NCBI GenBank assembly: GCA_019639255.1
Contig: JAHBSF010000034.1
Span: 1-51,860, forward strand
Reading direction: 5' to 3'
Source of the DNA: Acidobacteriota bacterium
GTDB lineage: Bacteria > Acidobacteriota > Blastocatellia > RBC074
DNA length: 51,860 bases
Under the pieces are notes generated by a model. The model did not search any database. It had not been told where the DNA came from and was given only the letters and a program-made list of their open reading frames with translations. The position numbers and the translations under genes are program-made. Positions 9,901 through 18,101 of this stretch are shown one piece after another. Positions within the stretch are counted from its first letter, which is position 1. Every line of letters starts with the position of its first letter.

Positions 9901-10668
9901 GTCGATCCGCTCGACATCAGAGGTCGAAGCTACGGCATACTGCCGTTTGACCGCACGCACATCTTCAACATCTCGTACAACTATCAGGCGCCGGATCTCG
10001 CTCGCGGCGTATTGAGCAACGCCGTTGGGCGCGCCGTATTCAATGGCTGGCAGATGTCGGGCATCACGACGTTCCAGGCCGGAAATCCGATACGGTTGAA
10101 ATTCACCGGAGACATTGCGCAGGGCGCCGTAGGTCTTGCGTACTTCGGTTCCGACGCCTTCAACAACGGCGGCAACAACGCCGGTCCTGTCGGAGTCGCC
10201 TACACGGGCGATCCCCGCGTATACGAAGGCAAGAACATCGGCGACCGGTTGCTGAGCCTCAATGCCATAACGATTCCGGGCTTCGGTCAAACGGGGCCGC
10301 ACCAGCCGCCCTTCTATATGAGGACGCCGAGCCGGAGCAATTTCGACGTATCGTTTTTCAAGAACTTCAACTTCAGCGAGAGCCGGAGATTGCAGTTCCG
10401 CGCCGGGTTGTTCAACATCTTCAATCAGGCGTATCCGACGCGCGTCAACGTGGAGAACTCAAATCTCAGCGACATCCACCTGACGCTCAACACGACGTGC
10501 AACGTCAGAGCTGACGGCGTACCTGACGGCATCGGCGGGACGCGCGACGGCGTATGCGATCCGCGCGGCGGTTATTCGTTTACTCAGGATACGATCGACA
10601 ACTTCGGCAAGGTCACGCTCAAGCGCGGGCGCAGGATCGTGGAATTTGCGTTGAAGTTTTACTTCTAA
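7000..10668 (+). CDS. TonB-dependent receptor with carboxypeptidase-regulatory-like N-terminal domain
   Basis: 1222 residues from the ATG at 7000, which has AAAGGAGG just upstream; an in-frame GTG at 6973 is less likely. A signal peptide ends at about residues 46-49 (ASA/QS). A CarboxypepD_reg-like beta-sandwich follows (about 50-135), then a plug-like region (about 135-270, with the YNVNGLRGEYN stretch), and a long outer-membrane beta-barrel ending in aromatic Phe (KFYF). This is the Oar-like receptor architecture that is abundant in acidobacteria. It probably moves a large or scarce nutrient across the outer membrane with TonB energy; the ligand is unknown. The sugar-acid genes upstream may be coincidental. 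A long leader suggests regulation before translation. Confidence 0.9.
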   Translation: MLRRVHPGSSSLKAVKAMKWADMRIWSQILGLCCVLGLMLISASVASAQSTGSATLRGSVRDPQGAVVPGATVTLINEATKDERKASTSDSGIYVFSAVNPGRYTIKVEGSGFKTTEQTRVVISPGDTRGLDLTMEVGAASETVTISATTETLQTETGAKENTITAKQIDNLSIISRSSLELLRILPGVVAPDQVELESISFGGGANRNAGYNVNGLRGEYNTVTVDGSRMMDIGSNNGTILTANPDMVQEVKVQSSNYAAEHGSSAIQISVTTKSGASAFHGEVFDYLRHNRFGANDRSNSINRVERPKSLYNYPGGNIGGPIVIPGTGINKNRDKLFFFAGFEYYYQRVDEGSQLSVVPTIRQRQGDFSELLTGPGANLNQDRIITVPGNCTVGGVTTGNPAPNNNIAPCMDPVGRALINLYPLPNYTDPNNRFNYVYSVLRPIDRNQFVTRIDYSVSEKTKLFTRIAREYEEGLFPRGFWWNSSAYELPGRLTSDNLGRSAVVNLTNLFSPTMTNEVLFSASKLKLDNDYLDPQKVSYQGLGIQPFGFFPNSNPYVPVGIIDAWGGGIGGDLFTAYGYPLFAYNDSFAITDNLTKVHNTHTLKFGAHIEQANKKQNFNSDVNIELGQWGQPNGTGNNYGDLLVGRPVNVSLGTDVGTGNFRYYNYEFYAQDNWKVRPNFSLEYGLRLSYLPLNIERNSRGVIFNPASYNHSQGLFINGDLTRPNGVLTAARGEIPQGLTENPPISWMPRLNFAWDVGGKGDLVVRAGAGLFYNRVQGNYEYYSLQQMPNSYRASAGHWAQDGGLTFGNLRNVDPFSSIANVDFTSRNPDSIAHPRVANLSLTIEKRLPLDNIFTVAYVGTQARHLPLRRQINVVPLGRLLNGTVGNADLSNPLHRSALDTAALKLFRPFDAYNNIMFMEFTGTSSYHSMQATLSRRAGKRLEYFATYTFSKALGTTAVDETGATVDPLDIRGRSYGILPFDRTHIFNISYNYQAPDLARGVLSNAVGRAVFNGWQMSGITTFQAGNPIRLKFTGDIAQGAVGLAYFGSDAFNNGGNNAGPVGVAYTGDPRVYEGKNIGDRLLSLNAITIPGFGQTGPHQPPFYMRTPSRSNFDVSFFKNFNFSESRRLQFRAGLFNIFNQAYPTRVNVENSNLSDIHLTLNTTCNVRADGVPDGIGGTRDGVCDPRGGYSFTQDTIDNFGKVTLKRGRRIVEFALKFYF

Positions 10669-10679
10669 AGACGGTATAG

Positions 10680-10774
10680 AGAACGCAGAACGCGAGGACC
10701 AATAACGGAATCCGCGGAAAGGTGTTAAACTTTTCCACGGATTCCGTTATTTCTGTTTGTTGCGTAGTTTCTCG
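10680..10774. repeat. Divergent palindromic element (copy 3)
   Basis: The core inverted repeat at 10701-10751 has arms of about 20 bases reading AATAACGG inward; weaker outer arms extend to about 10680 and 10774. It lies just after the receptor stop codon. Its right arm contains the TTG start codons of the next gene, so the hairpin may both end one transcript and mask the next start. Confidence 0.7.
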
Positions 10775-11785
10775 ATGGCCGCAGGAGCCCTAACAATATG
10801 TTTCGCATTCCTGCTCGGCGCGCAAGCCAGCGGTCCCACCGATCCTCGTCTCGTACAGCCCGATCCCGCTAACGCAACCATCGAGGGCCGTGTACTGCTG
10901 CCTTCGGGCCGCTCGGCGGACGGAAACGTTCGTATAACGCTCAGCAACGGGCAGAATACGCTCACCACATTTTTCACCGATAAACACGGCGAATTCCGAT
11001 TCCTCAACCTCACCGAGGGCACTTATTACCTTCAAGCGACGGGCGATGCAAAACAGTTTGACTCTGTAACCGAAACCGTGCGCCTCAGCCGCGGACAGAT
11101 GGCGCACGTAAACCTTTCGCTCAAGCCTAAATCCAAGACCACAAGCTCCAGTCCGGGTTCGCGCGTCGTATCTGCGGCTGAACTGAGCGCCGATGTTCCT
11201 GTTGCTGCGCGCAAAGAGTATCAGCAGGCGGTCAGGCTGATTGGCCGTCAAAAACGCGAAGAGGCGATCGAGCATCTGCTGCGCGCATTGTCGCTTTATC
11301 CCGAGTATATGATTGCGCGCAACGACCTCGGTGCGCAGTACCTGAAACTCAAACAACTGGATGAAGCCGAAGCGCAGTTTCGTCGCGTGCTTGCCGCAGA
11401 CCCGAAGCATTACAACTCGCAGTACAACCTGGGCCTGGTATTTCTGGAACGGGGCCGCGCCCTCGATGCATCGGCGCAGTTGATGCAGGCAATCTCGATT
11501 GATCCGACGCGGGCGGAGGCGCGCTTGTGGCTCGGAGTAGCCCGACTCGCACTCGGCGATATCGCATCAGCGGAAAGAGAACTGACGCGTGCGCTGATAT
11601 CGGGCGGAGCTGAAGGGTTTGCCGCGCACTATCACCTCGCACAGATTTACATTAAACGCGGAGACGAACGCGAAGCCGTGCGTGCACTCAACGCCTACCT
11701 GGAAGAATCGCCCCGCGGCGAGTATTCACAGGAAGCGAAGCGCCTTTTGAAGACTCTGGAACAAACAAAGAATAAAGAGAGATAA
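10757..11785 (+). CDS. Exported TPR protein with N-terminal carboxypeptidase-regulatory-like domain
   Basis: 342 residues if read from TTG at 10757. TTG at 10760 or ATG at 10775 are possible starts, and none has a clear ribosome site. A hydrophobic segment ending near GAQASG indicates export. Residues about 38-125 form a CarboxypepD_reg-like fold (IEGRVLLPSGRSADG). Residues about 145-335 hold TPR repeats. Its stop TAA (11783-11785) lies within AGAGAGATAACGG of the following palindromic element. It may be a periplasmic scaffold working with the receptor upstream or the VWA protein; no enzymatic motif is visible. Confidence 0.8.
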   Translation: MLRSFSMAAGALTICFAFLLGAQASGPTDPRLVQPDPANATIEGRVLLPSGRSADGNVRITLSNGQNTLTTFFTDKHGEFRFLNLTEGTYYLQATGDAKQFDSVTETVRLSRGQMAHVNLSLKPKSKTTSSSPGSRVVSAAELSADVPVAARKEYQQAVRLIGRQKREEAIEHLLRALSLYPEYMIARNDLGAQYLKLKQLDEAEAQFRRVLAADPKHYNSQYNLGLVFLERGRALDASAQLMQAISIDPTRAEARLWLGVARLALGDIASAERELTRALISGGAEGFAAHYHLAQIYIKRGDEREAVRALNAYLEESPRGEYSQEAKRLLKTLEQTKNKER

Positions 11786-11872
11786 CGGAACAAACGAAAT
11801 GATACGAAAATCACAGAATAGTTGAATATTTCCGTCTGTTCCGTCTTATTTCGTTTGTTCCGTTATCTCTCT
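11776..11872. repeat. Palindromic intergenic element, copy 4
   Basis: 97-bp inverted repeat between convergent genes. The TAA in its left arm (11783-11785) is the stop codon of the TPR gene. The last base of its right arm is the first base of the TTA (11872-11874) that is the stop of the VWA gene. Pairing extends a few bases further through GAATAA on both sides. Confidence 0.9.
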
Positions 11873-14097
11873 TATTCGACTGTAAACGGTGTAGCTCGTG
11901 TAACTGCGCTCTGCTGGTCGGCGACCGTGATTTTCAGTTCATAGCGGCCCGGGGGGAAGCCTTCGAGCGGAAGCGCGCTTGCATACTTGATCCGGCCGTT
12001 GGCGTCGGCGGCGGACAATTCTGCCGCCGTGCCCGCAAGACGCTGGCCCTGCTGGAAAATCTCTATCGTCAGTTTGGGCGTTTCCTTTGATTCGCTCCAC
12101 ACGGTGAAGAAAAAGGCCAGTTGTTTGCTCGTCGCTTTTTGCAGCGGCTGGCCCAGGTTCGGATATACGATCACCTCTCCGAAGTGAAACGGGCGATCCT
12201 GCTTCTGTTCTTCAGCCGTCAACCGGTCGGCGCGTTTAAGGAGCATCAGACTGCTTACGCGCAGCTTCGCATCGTGTTCATCCGGAACTTCGAGCGGAAC
12301 CGATACGACGCTCGACCTGCCAGTGGGCGCGTCGTAAGCAACGGTATCCAGCGTATAGCGACCGGGTGCAAGATCCAGTTCGCGGTAGAAAAGCACTTCA
12401 TCTTTCCTGACGGTTTCCAGCTTGTCTGCCGGGCCGGTAATCGGATACATCTGACTTGCTTTTTGAACGATCTGCCTGGTTTCATCCCGCACAACCGCTA
12501 CGATCGTAAAATCGGCGCTGTAGGTTTTCTTTTCCTTGTCGGTTTTGAATGTGAAAGACGACAGCGGGACTTCGGCGAGTATCGGCGTGGGGCCGGGCGG
12601 TTTTGCATCGGGAAAGTGAAAACCGCCGGCGCGCAGCGCAAATGTATTCGCCCGATTCTGTGAATTGAGCGCGGCAAGCGCCGGAATCTCGTAATCGAGC
12701 ACGGGCGAGGCGCTCGATGAATCTATCGCGTAATAGCCGCGTCGCGTTTGAACATCCAGATTCGGGCGATTGAGTTTTACAGAAATCTGCCGGAATTTGC
12801 CGTCGTAGTCGGGATTGGTGGGCGCGTAGGAGAGCATGTAATGCACGCGCAAATCCTCGTCTATGCGGCGCAACCCCGAAGTCAGGTCGTTTGTATTGGC
12901 GATGAGGAATCCGCCCGTATGTTCGGCAAGCTGGGCAAGGCCCGTATGCGGATTCAATCGCAGCAGATCTTCGTTGCGTTCAAGGCCGCGCATCATCGGT
13001 CCCGAAGTGTCGTCGCGGCTGCGTGCAAGCTGTTGCGACCTGCGCGCAGCGATCGCGTTTATTTCGCGCGCCGCTTCAGCATTTACGCTTTCCGTGCGCA
13101 GTCCTGCCGCGTCTACTGCATATATGCTGACGTTTGCTCGATTCGCCGCGTGGATCACCGAAAGAAACCGCGCGTGAACCGCGGGCGGAATGGCTACGCC
13201 TTCCGAAAAGAAAATCATCGTCTTGCGGCCCGGCAGGTTGCGCAGCGAGTTTATCACCGCAATCAGCGCATAAACCGTAGCGTAACCCTGCTGGTTGCGC
13301 GAGAGCATCTCGAAGGTTTCGAGCATTCGAATGTTCATCTGCCCGAATGCCATCTCGACCGCTGCGGCTCCGGCGTCGGCTCCAGCCGCCGCCGCTCCCG
13401 CGCTGTCCCGCCCTGCGCCCGCCGCCGTGGCTGCGGACTCGGCAGCCGCCCCCGAACGTTCAAGTCCCGCACTCTGGCTCGATAATCCGCGCACCTGTTC
13501 GTTTGTGGAGGCGAATGTAGAAACGCTGCGCGCCGTAGCGCGCTCGATCGCCTGAGCAATCAGTCGCCGGTCGTCCGTATAGTTCTGGATGGTATGCAGG
13601 GAGAGGTCTACGCCGAATACTCCGGTGAAGTCGTTGCGGCCCAAACCTTCTTCGGCATATGCGGCTGCCATGCGCTGCACGAGTCCGCGCGCTTCGGCCG
13701 ACATGCGGTCGAAGACGAGGGCGATTACGCCGGGTCCCATGCCTGTATCGGATGCAGCGGGTGATGGCGCGCGGTTTTCTGCGGGTTGTATGGGCGCTGC
13801 CGGAGTGGTTGGTTTTACAGTGCTCTCCGAGGTTTCACGGGCTACGAGGCGGAATGATTGTATCGGCTGCCGCACGCCGTCTTCATAGACTTCGAAATCC
13901 GCAGCGGTGAGATCCTTGACCGGGCGGCCTCGTTTGTCGCGAACCACGACATCGAGCGCGACTTCGGCCGTGCCTATACGGATGGTTTGGTCGTTTTGCC
14001 GGCCCGTCTGCCGATCGGATTGAATGAATGTGGAAGCGGTTGCGGCTTGCGGCGCAACGAGCGAGAGTGCAAGCAGTAGGTGAAGCGCGGATCTCAT
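11872..14097 (-). CDS. Secreted VWFA-related protein (acidobacterial TIGR03436 type)
   Basis: 741 residues from the ATG at 14097, which has GGAG about ten bases upstream; upstream in-frame ATGs give an implausible extension. A signal peptide ends near ATA in the first 25 residues. The IRIGTAEVALDVVVRDKRG start and the DFEVYEDGV motif are typical of the acidobacterial VWFA-related family. The VWA fold begins at VIALVFDRM. An Ala/Gly-rich low-complexity segment interrupts it, followed by GRKTMIFFSEG and HYMLSYAP motifs. The C-terminal third is beta-rich. Function is unknown; adhesion or protein-complex assembly in the periplasm is plausible. Convergent with the TPR gene and divergent from another. 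Confidence 0.85.
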   Translation of the reverse strand: MRSALHLLLALSLVAPQAATASTFIQSDRQTGRQNDQTIRIGTAEVALDVVVRDKRGRPVKDLTAADFEVYEDGVRQPIQSFRLVARETSESTVKPTTPAAPIQPAENRAPSPAASDTGMGPGVIALVFDRMSAEARGLVQRMAAAYAEEGLGRNDFTGVFGVDLSLHTIQNYTDDRRLIAQAIERATARSVSTFASTNEQVRGLSSQSAGLERSGAAAESAATAAGAGRDSAGAAAAGADAGAAAVEMAFGQMNIRMLETFEMLSRNQQGYATVYALIAVINSLRNLPGRKTMIFFSEGVAIPPAVHARFLSVIHAANRANVSIYAVDAAGLRTESVNAEAAREINAIAARRSQQLARSRDDTSGPMMRGLERNEDLLRLNPHTGLAQLAEHTGGFLIANTNDLTSGLRRIDEDLRVHYMLSYAPTNPDYDGKFRQISVKLNRPNLDVQTRRGYYAIDSSSASPVLDYEIPALAALNSQNRANTFALRAGGFHFPDAKPPGPTPILAEVPLSSFTFKTDKEKKTYSADFTIVAVVRDETRQIVQKASQMYPITGPADKLETVRKDEVLFYRELDLAPGRYTLDTVAYDAPTGRSSVVSVPLEVPDEHDAKLRVSSLMLLKRADRLTAEEQKQDRPFHFGEVIVYPNLGQPLQKATSKQLAFFFTVWSESKETPKLTIEIFQQGQRLAGTAAELSAADANGRIKYASALPLEGFPPGRYELKITVADQQSAVTRATPFTVE

Positions 14098-14252
14098 CGG
14101 CGAAATTCTCCGGAAAAAACCTGTATGTTCGCGATGCCCAATGATACGCCGGTTTTGTGCGGTTGTCATTGCTTGCAGCGCATATGGCGGCACGGTATAT
14201 TTACAACTCAAAATAAACCCGAACGATCAAGCCGACCGTACTGTTGTTGGTC

Positions 14253-15416
14253 ATGGGTAGAATCAGATTACGATTTCTTTTGCCGATGTATGGCGTTTTG
14301 CTCATCGCCCTCGGAATGCAGGCGGCGGCGCAGACCGCGCCTGAGGACGCGGACAATCAGTTCGACCGCGCCGTTGCGTTGCACAGGGCGGGCGATGTGC
14401 TCGGCGCCGTCAGCGCATACCAACTCATACTTTCACGCCATCCTGCGCGCGTAGATGTGCGCTCGAATCTGGGCGCCGCACTTGCACAACTCGGTCGTTT
14501 TGAAGAGGCAGTCGGCGAATACAAAAAAGCCTTGGCCGATTCGGGGGGCAATCCTGCAATACGTTTCAACCTCGCGCTTGCATACTACAAGGCCGCTCTA
14601 TACGAAAGCGCTGCAGATGAATTGAAACTTGTTGCAGAGGCGCAGCCCGAAATGTTGCAGCCCGTTTTGCTGCGCGCCGATTGTTTCCTGCGCCTGGGAG
14701 AGTTCAAACGGGTAATCGAACTGCTTTCGCCGTTGCAGTCGCGCGTCGGCGAGGATCGCGCGTTCGCCTATATGCTCGGCACCGCGCTCATTCACGACAA
14801 GCAGATCGAAAGAGGGCAGGTGCTCATTGACCGGATATTGAAAGACGGGGATTCGGCCGAGGCGCGAATTATGCTCGGTGCGGCGCACCTTCTTACGAAC
14901 GATCACCAGAGCGCAGTAAAGGAATTCGAGCGCGCACTGGAACTCAATCCGCGATTGCCGACCCTAAATGCCTTTTACGGAAAAGCATTGATGTATGCGG
15001 GTGAAACCGAGCGCGCTGCGACTGCGTTTGCGCGCGAACTCGAAATCAATCCGAACGATTTCGAATCGAATATATACATCGGAATGCTCAGGAAAAAAGA
15101 AGGCAGGACCGACGATGCATTGATGTATTTCCGGCGCGCCGGCCAGGTTCGTCCGGGCGATCTGAATGCAGGCTATCAAATAGCGTCGATTTACCTGGTG
15201 AGCGGAAAAGCGGCTGAAGCGCAGCAGATTCTTGAAGGAGTAGTGAAGGCTGCGCCGGATTTTATAGACGCCCGTGTATTGCTGGCGCAGGCCTATTACC
15301 GTTTGAAGCGCAAGGAGGAAGGCGATCGCGAACGCGCAATCGTTGAGCGCCTTCAGGCGGCCGAACAGGAAAAACAGACCGCACCCAATCGGGAACCCGT
15401 AGTCAAGCAACCTTAA
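14253..15416 (+). CDS. Exported TPR protein
   Basis: 387 residues from ATG 14253; an in-frame TTG at 14244 is an alternative. The signal peptide (RLRFLLPMYGVLLIALGMQAAAQ) ends near residue 26. The rest is about nine TPR units (34-residue period, for example in VSAYQLILSRHPARVDVRSN and AAFARELEINP-like stretches). It lies divergent from the VWA gene (155-bp gap) and first in a same-strand series of TPR, TPR, cytochrome and CRTAC1 genes. No catalytic motif. Likely a periplasmic scaffold. Confidence 0.85.
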   Translation: MGRIRLRFLLPMYGVLLIALGMQAAAQTAPEDADNQFDRAVALHRAGDVLGAVSAYQLILSRHPARVDVRSNLGAALAQLGRFEEAVGEYKKALADSGGNPAIRFNLALAYYKAALYESAADELKLVAEAQPEMLQPVLLRADCFLRLGEFKRVIELLSPLQSRVGEDRAFAYMLGTALIHDKQIERGQVLIDRILKDGDSAEARIMLGAAHLLTNDHQSAVKEFERALELNPRLPTLNAFYGKALMYAGETERAATAFARELEINPNDFESNIYIGMLRKKEGRTDDALMYFRRAGQVRPGDLNAGYQIASIYLVSGKAAEAQQILEGVVKAAPDFIDARVLLAQAYYRLKRKEEGDRERAIVERLQAAEQEKQTAPNREPVVKQP

Positions 15417-15451
15417 ACTGGTCTACAAATGGTACAAAGCGTGAGACAGTA

Positions 15452-15548
15452 AGAGAGATAACGGAACAAACGAAATGAAACGAAAATTACGGAATGGTTG
15501 AATATTTCCGTTTGTTCCGTTTTATTTCGTTTGTTCCGTTATCTCTCT
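15452..15548. repeat. Palindromic intergenic element, copy 5
   Basis: 97-bp inverted repeat between two same-strand TPR genes. Its left flank contains TGGTACAAAGCGTGAGACA (about 15430-15448), which recurs in inverted orientation at the right flank of copy 15. So the repeated unit is longer than the hairpin. Confidence 0.9.
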
Positions 15549-15582
15549 TCCAGGTCTCAATATCATAGGGCGTGATCAAAAC

Positions 15583-16794
15583 GTGCAATTTCGTTTCCGC
15601 GTATTCAGTGTTTTCCTGATCCTTGTGCTGGTTGCCTTTTCGGTATCTGCACAGACTACGGGCAGAAAGCGGCCGGCTGCCAAACCGCGCGCGTCATCAT
15701 CCAAAGCCGCATTCGACGCTGCGGTAAAGCGCGCCGATGAAGCGCGCAATGCGGGCCGGCTGGCCGAATCCGTTCCCCTCTATCTTCAGGCTTTGCAAAT
15801 TCGCCCCGACTGGGCTGAAGGCTGGTGGTTCGTAGGTGCGATTCTTTACGAGGGCGACCGCTATCCGGAAGCTCGCGACGCGTTCCGCAACCTCGTTGAG
15901 ATCGAACCCAAGCGCGGGCCTGCGTGGGGGATGCTCGGTTTGTGCGAGTTCCAAACGCGCGAATTCGACCGCGCCGTCGTATCGCTTCAGCGCGGGCGAT
16001 TGCTCGGTTTCGACGGCAATAACGAACTGGGTTCGGTGGTTCGTTATCACACGGCGCTGTTGTATATCCGGCACGAACAGTTCGAAATCGCTTATGACAT
16101 CCTGCGCGAGTTTGTGCGCGAGGGCAACGAGAGCCCGAGGGTGGTAGAGGCGTTCGGATTGACGATGCTGCGAATGCCGTTTTTGCCGAACGAGGCTCCG
16201 CCCGATCGCAGAGAACAGACATTGCTTGCGGGCCGTGCCGGGTACAATCTCGCGGCGCGCAGGATGAATGAAGCGCGCGAGGCGTACGAAGTGCTGCTCG
16301 CACGCTATCCCGAAGCGCCCAATGTGCATTATGCATACGGCATATTCCTGCTCAATCAGGACGCCGACGCCGCGATTGAAGAGTTTCAGCGCGAGTTGAA
16401 GATATCGCCGTCGCACGTGCCGTCGATGCTGCAACTGGCGTTTGAATACCTCAAACGCAACGAGCACGAAACGGCGCTGCCGTGGGCCGAAAAAGCCGTA
16501 CAGCTTGCGCCGACTCTTTTCCCCGGCCGCAATGCGCTCGGCCGCATACTGCTCGAACTCGGTCAGGTCGAGCGCGCGGTAAAGGAACTCGAAGAGGGCG
16601 TGCGTCTCGCGCCGGAAAGCCCCGAAATGCATTACGCGCTGGCCCGGGCCTACACACGCGCCGGACGAAGGGAAGACGCGGCCCGAGAGCGCGAAATCTT
16701 CCAGCGACTCGACAAACTCTATCGCGCACAGCGCGAGGGACAGCCCGCCGGGGAAAACCCCGAAGGCGGCGCCGAAAGAAAGCCTCCGGAATAG
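15583..16794 (+). CDS. Exported TPR protein
   Basis: 403 residues from a GTG at 15583, 34 bases after palindromic copy 5. A signal peptide (VFSVFLILVLVAFSVSAQ) ends near residue 24. TPR repeats run from about 45 to 385. The tail is hydrophilic (PAGENPEGG). The stop is 8 bases before the cytochrome gene start, so the two are almost certainly co-transcribed. The link suggests a scaffold for periplasmic electron-transfer or respiratory components (inference). Confidence 0.85.
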   Translation: MQFRFRVFSVFLILVLVAFSVSAQTTGRKRPAAKPRASSSKAAFDAAVKRADEARNAGRLAESVPLYLQALQIRPDWAEGWWFVGAILYEGDRYPEARDAFRNLVEIEPKRGPAWGMLGLCEFQTREFDRAVVSLQRGRLLGFDGNNELGSVVRYHTALLYIRHEQFEIAYDILREFVREGNESPRVVEAFGLTMLRMPFLPNEAPPDRREQTLLAGRAGYNLAARRMNEAREAYEVLLARYPEAPNVHYAYGIFLLNQDADAAIEEFQRELKISPSHVPSMLQLAFEYLKRNEHETALPWAEKAVQLAPTLFPGRNALGRILLELGQVERAVKELEEGVRLAPESPEMHYALARAYTRAGRREDAAREREIFQRLDKLYRAQREGQPAGENPEGGAERKPPE

Positions 16795-16802
16795 GGAGTT
16801 TT

Positions 16803-17966
16803 ATGCATCCGGATCGCCGACGCCGACTGTTGCTGCGCGCGCTGCTCGTCTGCATATTCTGTGCAGCGTGCGGTTGCATTGTATTTCCCGCGATACTACG
16901 CGAACGGATAGCTTTCTCTTCCGGGACTGCGCAGAGATGGAACCCTGTGCGAATTCCGGCGGGCGTGGAGTTTGCCGGCGATGGCGCCTGCATCGAATGT
17001 CATCGCTCGCGTGTAGAAGTTCAGCGCGCGACTCCAATGGGGCAGGCTATGGAGTCCGTAGCCGATTCCGCCATCCTTACCTCGAATCCGCAAATGAAGC
17101 TGCGGCTCGGCCGGTTCACATACGAAATTACGCGACGCGGCAGTCAGAGCATATTCACCGTTGCCGACGACAAGGAGGTCATACGGGTTCCGATCGACTA
17201 CGCCTTCGGTCAGGGAAAGGCCGGGCAGACGTATGTCTTTCAGCGCAACGGCGCGTATTACGAAAGCCGCGTGAGTTATTACAACGAAATACGGGGACTC
17301 GATCTGACCATAGGCGCTCCACCTGCTGAACCCAAAACGCTCGAAGAGGCTCTTGGGCGAAGGCTTTCCAAAGACGACGCATTGAAATGCTTCAACTGTC
17401 ACTCGACCGGAGCCGTCAGCAGTGCAGGGCTTCATACAGAGAGTCTGATTCCGGGCGTCAGGTGTGAAGCGTGCCACGGGCCGGGCGGCGACCATATTGC
17501 AGCCAACAAATCGGAGAATACCGAACAACAGGCGCAGGCTGCGAGGTTGATATTCAATCCTGCGCGGCTCGGCGGCGATGCGCTCACTCAGGATTTCTGT
17601 GCATCGTGCCATCGCGGGAGCGAAGAGTTTTCATTGCTGAGAACGATGGGCGTAAACAACGTGCGTTTTCAGCCCTACCGCATATTCACAAGCAAATGTT
17701 ACTCGGACGATAAGCGGATCTCGTGCACCGCATGCCACAACCCTCACGAGCCGCTTAAAGAAGATGCCGCTTATTACGATGCAAAATGCATGGCCTGTCA
17801 CACTGCGGCTGAAGGAGTAACAAAGGCTGAACTGCGAGCGTGCAGCGTAGGCGAGAAGGATTGCGCCTCGTGCCATATGCCCAAAGTAGAACCGCCGGGC
17901 GCGCATTTCAAATTCACCGATCATATGATCCGAATTGTAAGGCCGGGTGAACCGTACCCGAACTGA
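16803..17966 (+). CDS. Seven-heme c-type cytochrome
   Basis: 387 residues from ATG 16803, with GGGAG six bases upstream. A basic then hydrophobic N-terminus (RRRRLLLRALLVCIFCAAC) may be a signal anchor or lipoprotein signal. Seven CXXCH motifs are visible: CIECH, CFNCH, CEACH, CASCH, CTACH, CMACH and CASCH. The ending motif CASCHMPK is common in cytochrome c554/doubled-CXXCH relatives. Extra His residues could be distal ligands. It would carry electrons in the periplasm; partner and substrate are unknown. It follows a TPR gene by 8 bases and precedes a CRTAC1 gene. Heme attachment would need the ResB/CcsA proteins encoded at 24.5-28.1 kb. A longer in-frame reading to 16482 overlaps the TPR gene and is rejected. 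Confidence 0.9.
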   Translation: MHPDRRRRLLLRALLVCIFCAACGCIVFPAILRERIAFSSGTAQRWNPVRIPAGVEFAGDGACIECHRSRVEVQRATPMGQAMESVADSAILTSNPQMKLRLGRFTYEITRRGSQSIFTVADDKEVIRVPIDYAFGQGKAGQTYVFQRNGAYYESRVSYYNEIRGLDLTIGAPPAEPKTLEEALGRRLSKDDALKCFNCHSTGAVSSAGLHTESLIPGVRCEACHGPGGDHIAANKSENTEQQAQAARLIFNPARLGGDALTQDFCASCHRGSEEFSLLRTMGVNNVRFQPYRIFTSKCYSDDKRISCTACHNPHEPLKEDAAYYDAKCMACHTAAEGVTKAELRACSVGEKDCASCHMPKVEPPGAHFKFTDHMIRIVRPGEPYPN

Positions 17967-17971
17967 CGGGA

Positions 17972-18069
17972 AGAGAGATAACGGAACAAACTAAATGATA
18001 CGAAAATTACCGAAAAGTTGAATATTTTCCGTTTGTTCCGTCTTATTTCGTATGTTCCGTTATCTCTCT
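17972..18069. repeat. Palindromic intergenic element, copy 6
   Basis: 98-bp inverted repeat between cytochrome and CRTAC1 genes. The left arm has AACAAACTAAAT where most copies have AACAAACGAAAT; the right arm has CGTATG, leaving mismatches. The right flank (about 18070-18102), read in reverse, is the shared CCACACGACTTCG flank. Confidence 0.9.
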
Positions 18070-18101
18070 TTTCTGTCTCGAAGTCGTGTGGAGTGATTTA
18101 A

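Noticed and set aside
16482-16802. Upstream extension of the cytochrome frame
   Set aside because: It overlaps the TPR gene in another frame and is Arg/Pro-rich; ATG 16803 has a ribosome site and an export signal.
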